DNA of 6,149 nucleotides from an uncultured Bacteroidales bacterium. Lineage in GTDB: Bacteria > Bacteroidota > Bacteroidia > Bacteroidales > P3. Position 1 is the stretch's first letter. Each line of letters begins with the position of its first letter. Of the stretch, positions 1 to 5,326 are shown piece after piece. The position numbers and the translations under genes are program-made. The stretch covers positions 1-6,149 of the forward strand of contig CALEPD010000032.1 in assembly GCA_937910265.1 (NCBI GenBank), in the 5' to 3' direction. The notes beneath the pieces were generated by a model. That model saw only the letters and a list, made by a program, of their open reading frames with translations, had not been told where the DNA came from and did no database searches.

Positions 1-395
1 AGTTTATCAAAAAGTGCTTTGTGTCAGCCGCTTCGCTACATGATTCGCAGGCGTTGGATTACTTGGTGGAGGAGTCGGACAGAGGACAGTCCCTTCTTGC
101 AGATTCGGCCTATGTCGGCCAAGAAGACGTTTTGGAAAAATGGGGATTGATTGACGAAATCTGCGAAAAGGGATACAGGGGACACCCACTTACGAAGGAT
201 CAGAAAGAGACTAACCGTAAGAAATCATCCATCCGTTGCCGAGTGGAACATGTGTTTGGCTTTGAGGAAGGCAGCATGAATAGGCTTACGACGAGGACAG
301 TCGGATTTGTGAGGGCGAAATCGACAATCTTTTTCAAGAACATGCTCTACAATTTCTTCCGATTAGAACAAATAGTTCGACTGGGAATCAATTAA
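1..395 (+). CDS. IS5-family DDE transposase, C-terminal part (cut by left window edge)
   Basis: This is the 3' part of a transposase that would cut and rejoin IS DNA ends. The frame is open from the first complete codon at position 3 to TAA at 393-395, giving about 130 residues. The GTG at 21 lies inside the conserved 'KKCFVSAASLHDSQ' segment, so it is not a start. Seen directly: 'LLADSAYVG' carries the second catalytic Asp (about residue 34), and 'IRCRVEHVFGF' carries the catalytic Glu (about residue 82) in the R-x3-E arrangement of IS5/IS4-like transposases. The Tyr and Lys of the fuller Y-R-E-K signature are replaced here by Ser and Glu. The tail 'VRAKSTIFFKNMLYNFFR' is typical of IS5-family C-termini. 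The first catalytic Asp would lie outside the window. The visible part has no frameshift or internal stop, so the gene could be intact. The exact IS group cannot be set from this part. Confidence 0.88.
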   Translation, partial: FIKKCFVSAASLHDSQALDYLVEESDRGQSLLADSAYVGQEDVLEKWGLIDEICEKGYRGHPLTKDQKETNRKKSSIRCRVEHVFGFEEGSMNRLTTRTVGFVRAKSTIFFKNMLYNFFRLEQIVRLGIN

Positions 396-450
396 TGGTC
401 AGAATTCTTGAAATATGCTTATATCATAACGTATTGATAATCACCCCCCC
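1..450 (+). mobile_element. Right-hand part of an IS5-family insertion sequence (boundary uncertain)
   Basis: The transposase fragment implies that the window starts inside an insertion sequence. The right boundary is inferred, not demonstrated. About 50 bp after the stop codon, 'GATAATCA' runs into seven consecutive C at 444-450. That fits a G-rich left terminus seen in inverse orientation, as in many IS5-family elements. The left inverted repeat and the target-site duplication lie outside the window or cannot be recognised from one end. The IS would end about 160 bp before the receptor gene and is transcribed toward it. Confidence 0.45.
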
Positions 451-502
451 GAAAAACTGTAAGGAAATGTAGAAATTTAAATAGAAAATAGAAATTATTT
501 AG

Positions 503-510
503 TATATTTG
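503..510 (+). promoter_or_regulatory. Bacteroidota -7 promoter element (TATATTTG) for the receptor operon
   Basis: TATATTTG matches the Bacteroidota housekeeping-sigma -7 consensus TAnnTTTG exactly. It lies in a very A/T-rich stretch (about 465-510) downstream of the presumed IS end. No good TTG or TTTG -33 box is visible at the expected distance, where the sequence is A-rich. Transcription would begin near 514-517, leaving a leader of about 100 nt before the ATG at 614. Nothing else in the 396-613 gap looks like a better promoter. Confidence 0.45.
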
Positions 511-540
511 CAGACTGAATCAGGTGCGAAACGGCTAAAC

Positions 541-591
541 TGGGCTCTCCGTCGAACGCCTACGAACAAAATGTTGAATTTTTAGAGCCTA
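541..591 (+). promoter_or_regulatory. Possible hairpin in the 5' leader of the receptor mRNA
   Basis: TGGGCTCT (541-548) can pair with AGAGCCTA (584-591), giving 8 bp with one G-U pair and a 35-nt loop. The stem ends 22 nt before the receptor start codon. The loop holds a very short reading frame, ATG TTG AAT TTT TAG (571-585), whose stop overlaps the 3' arm. GCCTAC occurs at 558-563 and again at 587-592, the second copy inside the stem arm. It matches no riboswitch class I can recognise; in particular I see no cobalamin-type core. A regulatory role is inference only. Confidence 0.3.
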
Positions 592-613
592 CCTTACGAA
601 AATAACTGACAAT

Positions 614-3013
614 ATGATTTCACATTTTTCAAAGTTTTTGGCGTTGTCATTTTGCTTGTTGTGTGTGTCGATGGCAGAAGCCCAAACTGTCAGCGGTACG
701 GTCAGCGACCGGCAAACCGGCGAGACCCTTATCGGTGCCACCGTTATGGATATGATTTCCGGAAAAGGAACAGTCACCAATAGTCATGGCCGCTATTCGT
801 TAACCTTAAAGCAGGATTCGGTATGTCTCCGTATTTCGTATGTGGGATACGACAATTATTTTATGTCGTTGAAAATGGATCAGAACCATCTGCTTGATGT
901 GGCACTCGAATCAACCATCGACCTCGATGCTGTGGTCATCACTGCCGAGCGCCCCACCGATCCCAGCTCATCGCAGATGAGTACGATTTCTGTCCCCGTC
1001 GAGCATTTGAAAGCCGTTCCTGTGCTGTTTGGCGAGAGCGATGTGTTGAAGGCTTTACAGCTGCTGCCGGGTGTGCAGAGCGGTTCCGAAGGCATGAACG
1101 GCATGTATGTGCGTGGCGGCGGCCCCGACCAGAATCTCTTTCTCATGGATGGGGTGCCGTTGTATAATGTCAACCACTTGGGAGGGTTTTTCAGCGCTTT
1201 CAATGCCGATGCCATCAAGGGTGTCACATTGTATAAGGGAAGTTTCCCGGCCCGTTTCGGAGGCAGACTTTCAAGTGTTCTCGATATTACCACCAACAAC
1301 GGTAACGATAAGGAATATCATGGTAATGTGAGCGTTGGTTTGATTTCTGCAAAATTCAACATCGAAGGACCTATCGTTAAGGAACGTACCACTTTCAGCC
1401 TATCGGCCCGCCGTACATACGGCGACTTGTTCTTGTTGCCGGCGATGAGTTTGGCGTCGAATGGGTTGGGCGGCAAGGTCAATGCGGGTTATTTCTTCTA
1501 CGATTTCAATGCCAAGGTCACCCATAAGTTCTCTGACCGCAGTCGGTTGTATGCCAGCTATTATATGGGCGACGATGGCCTCTATGCCAATATCAATGTT
1601 CGCGATGATTGGTACGGCAATCGTGCTGAGATGTTCGGTTATAAGGAAATATTGAAAATGAATTACAATTGGGGAAACATTGTGGGTAGTCTGCGATGGA
1701 ATTATGTGCTCAATCCCAAACTGTTCATGAATGTCACAGGTTCATACACTCAATACCGAAACGATATGGGAATGGGAGTGCAGTTTTCCGAAATACAACC
1801 AGGACAGGTGTATGAGGAGGAAGTGAACATGACGTATAAATCGGGCATCCGCGACATCTCGGCAAAAGTCGATTTCGACTATAGCCCCGACCCCGACCAT
1901 AACGTGAAGTTCGGCGGCGGAATCACGCATCATATTTTCACTCCCGAAGTGATGGGCATGAAGTACGACATTACCGACAATCAAAATTCCGAATACAACG
2001 AGCATGTCGATACTATTGTCGGACAGAGTGTGGTTCATGCCAATGAGTTGACGCTGTATGCCGAAGATGACTGGGCTATCTCTGAGTCGTTTAAAGTCAA
2101 CTACGGATTGCGTCTGAGCGGTTTTGGGGTAGAGGGCAAGTTTTATCCGTCGCTGCAACCGCGCTTGAGTGGCCGGTGGTTGCTCAGCGACGACCTTTCG
2201 GCCAAAGTGGGATATGCCTATATGACTCAGTATATGCATCTCCTCAGCACTTCAAACATCAGTCTTCCCACCGACCTCTGGGTGCCCGTTACTGCCGATA
2301 TACGTCCCATGAATGCCCATCAGGTGGCGGCAGGTTTTGCCTACAGCCTCATGAGTTTGGTCGACTTCTCGATAGAAGGATACTATAAACACATGGATAA
2401 TTTGATGGAATATAAGGACGGGGCTTCGTTTTGGGCAACCTCTGCCGGATGGCAGGAAAAAGTTTGTTTGGGTAGAGGATGGTCGTATGGCGTCGAGTTT
2501 CTTGTGCAGAAGAGCGTGGGCGATTTCTCGGGATGGATCGGCTACACGTGGAGCAAGTCGATGCGTCAGTTCGACCGCCCTGGCCAAGTCATCAGCGGTG
2601 GCAAGCCGTTCCCTTCGAAATTCGACCGTCGCCACGACCTCTCAATTGTTATGATGTATAAGCCCCACGATGAATTTGACATCAGTGTTACCTGGGTGTA
2701 TTGTACCGGTAATACCGCCACTCTTGCCTATCACGAATTCGAAAATGATATCGATGACTGGTATGGCGATATAGCCTATGTCGAAACCCGTAACAATTTT
2801 CGTATGCCCGATTATCACCGTATGGATGTCAGCATGAATTTCCATAAGGAGAAACGTCACGGTGTTCGCACCTGGAATGTGAGTGTGTACAACCTCTATA
2901 ATCGTAAGAATCCCTACATGGTGTACGAGGGGTGGCACCATTCGTCGCCACGTTTGATGCAGGTTTCGCTCTTCCCGTTCTTGCCGTCTGCCTCTTATAT
3001 CTTTAAATTTTAA
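614..3013 (+). CDS. TonB-dependent outer-membrane receptor with carboxypeptidase-regulatory-like N-terminal domain
   Basis: A 799-aa outer-membrane active transporter, expected to import a ligand using energy from TonB-ExbBD. A signal peptide (about 1-23, cleavage after AEA) precedes a carboxypeptidase-D-like beta domain (about 25-100: 'VSGTVSDRQTGETLIGATV' ... 'GRYSL' ... 'ISYVGY'). A TonB-box-like 'DAVVITAE' lies at about 105-112. The plug (about 120-228) contains 'ALQLLPGVQSG', 'YVRGGGPDQNLFLMDGVPL' and 'GSFPARFGGRLSSVLDI'. The rest is a beta-barrel rich in alternating aromatic strands, ending in 'SASYIFKF' with a terminal Phe. No STN signalling domain is present. It is shorter than typical SusC proteins (about 1000 aa), and the partner is DUF4249 rather than SusD, so this is not a classical glycan-utilisation pair. 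The ATG at 614 is chosen because it begins the signal peptide directly; the upstream sequence is A-rich without a Shine-Dalgarno motif, normal for Bacteroidota. The substrate cannot be read from the sequence. Confidence 0.96.
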   Translation: MISHFSKFLALSFCLLCVSMAEAQTVSGTVSDRQTGETLIGATVMDMISGKGTVTNSHGRYSLTLKQDSVCLRISYVGYDNYFMSLKMDQNHLLDVALESTIDLDAVVITAERPTDPSSSQMSTISVPVEHLKAVPVLFGESDVLKALQLLPGVQSGSEGMNGMYVRGGGPDQNLFLMDGVPLYNVNHLGGFFSAFNADAIKGVTLYKGSFPARFGGRLSSVLDITTNNGNDKEYHGNVSVGLISAKFNIEGPIVKERTTFSLSARRTYGDLFLLPAMSLASNGLGGKVNAGYFFYDFNAKVTHKFSDRSRLYASYYMGDDGLYANINVRDDWYGNRAEMFGYKEILKMNYNWGNIVGSLRWNYVLNPKLFMNVTGSYTQYRNDMGMGVQFSEIQPGQVYEEEVNMTYKSGIRDISAKVDFDYSPDPDHNVKFGGGITHHIFTPEVMGMKYDITDNQNSEYNEHVDTIVGQSVVHANELTLYAEDDWAISESFKVNYGLRLSGFGVEGKFYPSLQPRLSGRWLLSDDLSAKVGYAYMTQYMHLLSTSNISLPTDLWVPVTADIRPMNAHQVAAGFAYSLMSLVDFSIEGYYKHMDNLMEYKDGASFWATSAGWQEKVCLGRGWSYGVEFLVQKSVGDFSGWIGYTWSKSMRQFDRPGQVISGGKPFPSKFDRRHDLSIVMMYKPHDEFDISVTWVYCTGNTATLAYHEFENDIDDWYGDIAYVETRNNFRMPDYHRMDVSMNFHKEKRHGVRTWNVSVYNLYNRKNPYMVYEGWHHSSPRLMQVSLFPFLPSASYIFKF

Positions 3014-3025
3014 ACCATACGAACC

Positions 3026-3955
3026 ATGCGCGCATTGAATAATATATTGTTCAAAATAATGCCGATGCTTTTTGCCGGCTCTATGATTTTCTCATCCTGC
3101 GAAACACCGCTCGATATCGAATATCTGGATTTCGTTCCATATCCGGTGGTTTCGTTTCATGGCGAGACCGATACTACCGTCGATATGCGGCTTACCTACA
3201 GTCGTTGGTTCCTTTCTGAAGGCGATTTTGTGGTTGTCAACAATGCTACGGCAAATCTTACTGTTAACGGAACTGAGAAATTCCCTGGAACGTTCGACGC
3301 CACTGCGGGCCGCTATTCTTTCGGTTCCTATATCCCTCAACCGGGCGACAATGTCATGCTGTCTGTCGATATACCTGACCGCGAAACGCTTGGGGCATCC
3401 TGTGCTGTGCCTTCTAAACCGCAGACCACTGCTTTGTCTATCGATACGGTGAGTGTGTATGTCGATGAATATTATTCCTATATTGCCACTCAGGTGGAGT
3501 TTGTTCTCCACGACAATCCTGATGAGGAGAATTACTATATGCTTGAATTATTCTCGGAAAATCCCAACGATGGGTATAATTGGTGGCTCACTTGGTTCGA
3601 CATCGACGATATCGCATTGGTTGATCCCATGGATTTGGAGTCGGTTGTTGAAGGTGACTATATGGTGAGTACAAACCGATTCTTTTTCTCCGACCATAGT
3701 ATCAACGGCGAGAGCCACAAAATTAAGATGCTCGCCACCAACCATTACGATCCCTATTATCACAGGCTGAATGTAAAGTTGACTGGAATCACCAAGGATG
3801 AGTATCTCTATTATGTTTCACTCTATCGTCAACGTGATAGTGACGATATCTTTTCTGAACCAGTGCAGGTGCATTCTAATATCGAAAATGGTATCGGCAT
3901 TTTTTCCATATCTTCCCCGCATCACATGCTTTTTGAATTGAATGCGGCGAATTGA
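3026..3955 (+). CDS. DUF4249 family outer-membrane lipoprotein, receptor partner
   Basis: A 309-aa predicted lipoprotein. The N-terminus is basic then hydrophobic and ends in 'MIFSSC', making Cys25 the lipidation site of a signal peptidase II signal. The mature start 'CETPLDIE' is typical of the family. Family features in order: a beta-rich N-terminal domain (about 38-130) with 'YIPQPGDNVMLSVDIPD' and 'CAVPSKP'; a middle segment with 'DNPDEENYYMLEL' (about 163-175); and the characteristic C-terminal motif 'FSEPVQVHSNIENGIGIF' (276-293). The length is ordinary for DUF4249. The ATG lies 12 bp after the receptor stop, so the two are almost certainly cotranscribed. The family is commonly encoded directly after a TonB-dependent receptor, which suggests a surface or periplasm-facing accessory that helps capture or gate the ligand. 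That role, by analogy with SusD, is inference. Its biochemical function is unknown to me. Confidence 0.92.
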   Translation: MRALNNILFKIMPMLFAGSMIFSSCETPLDIEYLDFVPYPVVSFHGETDTTVDMRLTYSRWFLSEGDFVVVNNATANLTVNGTEKFPGTFDATAGRYSFGSYIPQPGDNVMLSVDIPDRETLGASCAVPSKPQTTALSIDTVSVYVDEYYSYIATQVEFVLHDNPDEENYYMLELFSENPNDGYNWWLTWFDIDDIALVDPMDLESVVEGDYMVSTNRFFFSDHSINGESHKIKMLATNHYDPYYHRLNVKLTGITKDEYLYYVSLYRQRDSDDIFSEPVQVHSNIENGIGIFSISSPHHMLFELNAAN

Positions 3956-3980
3956 GCCTCTTGAGAGGGGTATGTGTTGC

Positions 3981-5162
3981 CTATAGTGCCTTGTGTATAC
4001 GGTTGAGCGCATCAACCAATATGTCGTGTGGGCATCCGAGATTGATGCGGAAGCAACATTGGTATTGCTCTTTGTTTGCCGGGGTACCGAATGCGGTGCC
4101 GTCGTTAAGCACTATTCTTGCTTTGTTTATCAATAGGTCGGCAAGCTCTTGGTGACTTTTTCCGCATGCACCGAAATCCATCCATGCCAAGAACGACGCC
4201 TCGGGCAACATGACTTTTACTTGCGGCATTTTTTCCTTGACGAATTTGTCAAGTGTTTGCACGTTTTGTTTTAGGTATCCGGTCATTTGCCTCAGCCATT
4301 CCTCACCATGAGTAAAAGCGGCTTCGGCCGCGGTAAAGGCAAATATGTTGCCACCGGCAACACCCAACGAATCGAGCCACCGGAAAAAACGTTTGCGCAG
4401 ACCTTCGTCGGCAATATAGCATACCGAACTGCCCAAACCCGCTATGTTGAAGGTTTTGCTGGGCGCCATGAAGGTGATGCTGTGTTGTGCGGCATATGCC
4501 GACACGGTGCTGTAGCTGGTGTGGCGCAACGGCGGCAGAGTAAGGTCGGCGTGTATCTCGTCGCTGATAACGATAATTCCTTTGCGTTGGCAGATTTCCG
4601 CTATCCTGCTCAATGTCTCCTTGCCCCATATGGTGCCGGCGGGATTGTGAGGATTGCTCATGATAAATAGTTTGCATCCGTCAGCCTTTTGTTCAAAGTC
4701 CTCAAAGTCGATGCCAAAACGTCCGTTGTCTATTACGAGCGGACTGCTTGTCAGTGTGCGTCCACTGTCCTGTGGCAGGTTTATGAATGGGGGATATACA
4801 GGCGTCGTGACCAATATCTTGTCGCCCGGTTGGGTGAAGCAAAGTATGGCGAATGAAATGCCTGCCACAATGCCGGGTATGAAGTGCAGGTTTGCTTTTG
4901 TGGTATGGATGTCGTAGCGCCTGTCGAGCCAACGGGTAACCGATTGCCAATAGTTTTCAGGTGGCATTCCGTATCCAAGAACTTCATGCTCACAGCGTTT
5001 GCGTATGGCCTCCATTACAAAGTCGGGTGAGCGGAAGTCCATATCAGCAACCCACATGGGCAAAAGGTCATCGCGTCCATAGGTGGCGGGCAAGCTGTCG
5101 TATTTCACACAATCGGAGTGTCGGCGTTCAATCGGTTCGTCAAAATGATATTGTTTTTTCAT
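3981..5162 (-). CDS. patB: PatB/MalY family PLP-dependent C-S beta-lyase (cystathionine beta-lyase-like)
   Basis: A 393-aa cytoplasmic fold-type I PLP enzyme. The family cleaves C-S bonds of cystathionine or cysteine conjugates to a thiol, pyruvate and ammonia; some members are aminotransferases. Visible hallmarks: the N-terminal 'FDEPIERRHSDCVKYD' and 'PMWVADMDF' signatures (about 7-43); Tyr123 in 'TPVYPPF', expected to stack on the cofactor; 'SNPHNPAG' (169-176); 'SDEIHADL' with Asp201 contacting the pyridine nitrogen; Schiff-base Lys236 in 'APSKTFNIAGLGSS'; and Arg372 in 'FRINLG', binding the substrate carboxylate. The length is typical and nothing is missing. I start at ATG 5160-5162 because 'MKKQYHFDEP' aligns with the family N-terminus. 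An in-frame ATG at 5213 would add 17 residues of unconserved sequence and would translate part of the palindromic element. It converges on the DUF4249 gene with a 25-bp gap. The symbol follows the family name; the true substrate is unproven. Confidence 0.92.
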   Translation of the reverse strand: MKKQYHFDEPIERRHSDCVKYDSLPATYGRDDLLPMWVADMDFRSPDFVMEAIRKRCEHEVLGYGMPPENYWQSVTRWLDRRYDIHTTKANLHFIPGIVAGISFAILCFTQPGDKILVTTPVYPPFINLPQDSGRTLTSSPLVIDNGRFGIDFEDFEQKADGCKLFIMSNPHNPAGTIWGKETLSRIAEICQRKGIIVISDEIHADLTLPPLRHTSYSTVSAYAAQHSITFMAPSKTFNIAGLGSSVCYIADEGLRKRFFRWLDSLGVAGGNIFAFTAAEAAFTHGEEWLRQMTGYLKQNVQTLDKFVKEKMPQVKVMLPEASFLAWMDFGACGKSHQELADLLINKARIVLNDGTAFGTPANKEQYQCCFRINLGCPHDILVDALNRIHKAL

Positions 5163-5208
5163 GTCGGAATTGTTTTGGTTGCAGCAGGAGTGCGGCGCAT
5201 ACTGTTTT

Positions 5209-5245
5209 CGCAATATATTACGATATTGCTGTGTGATATATTGCG
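5209..5245. promoter_or_regulatory. Palindromic operator-like element upstream of patB
   Basis: A perfect 10-bp inverted repeat: CGCAATATAT at 5209-5218 and ATATATTGCG at 5236-5245, separated by 17 bp. Between the arms lies a third partial copy, GATATTGC (5222-5229), in the same orientation as the right arm; their shared TATTGC cores are 15 bp apart. The element sits 47-83 bp upstream of the patB ATG and just beyond the terminator of the neighbouring gene, where the patB promoter must lie. No clean TAnnTTTG promoter is visible there, though TATATTGC on the minus strand is a weak partial match. A transcription-factor site is plausible but inferred. Confidence 0.4.
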
Positions 5246-5257
5246 TGATGCGTCTAC

Positions 5258-5294
5258 AAAAAACAACATAGGGAGCAATGTCGCTCCCTATGTT
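5258..5294 (-). terminator. Intrinsic terminator of the repeat-protein gene
   Basis: A perfect 12-bp stem (AACATAGGGAGC at 5265-5276, GCTCCCTATGTT at 5283-5294) has a 6-nt loop. On the minus strand it is followed by G then TTTTTT (5264-5258), a classic Rho-independent arrangement. It begins 32 bp after the stop codon of the repeat-protein gene at 5327. It therefore ends that transcript before patB, and patB should have its own promoter within about 95 bp. On the plus strand the stem is followed only by TGTGTG, so termination in that direction is less likely. Confidence 0.88.
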
Positions 5295-5326
5295 TGTGTG
5301 TCAAACTGTAGGCAGAATCATTCCGG

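Noticed and set aside
523..530. GGTGCGAA resembles part of the terminal inverted repeat of IS5 itself
   Set aside because: Only 8 bp match and the orientation is that of a left end, not the right end expected here. Coincidence is the simpler explanation.
511..613. Cobalamin or other known riboswitch in the receptor leader
   Set aside because: No conserved riboswitch core is visible and the leader is short; only a generic hairpin is supported.
1742..2239. 165-codon minus-strand frame inside the receptor gene, and other frames over the receptor, DUF4249 and patB genes
   Set aside because: They lie wholly within well-supported genes in other frames and show no recognisable domains; they are shadow ORFs.
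3957..3968. Short hairpin CCTC-TTGA-GAGG between the convergent DUF4249 and patB stop codons, as a bidirectional terminator
   Set aside because: The stem is only 4-5 bp and no T-tract follows on either strand, so it does not support a terminator call.
5163..5213. Upstream ATG at 5213 as the patB start (17 extra residues)
   Set aside because: The extension has no family similarity and is Cys/Asn-rich, while MKKQYHFDEP at 5162 matches where family members begin.
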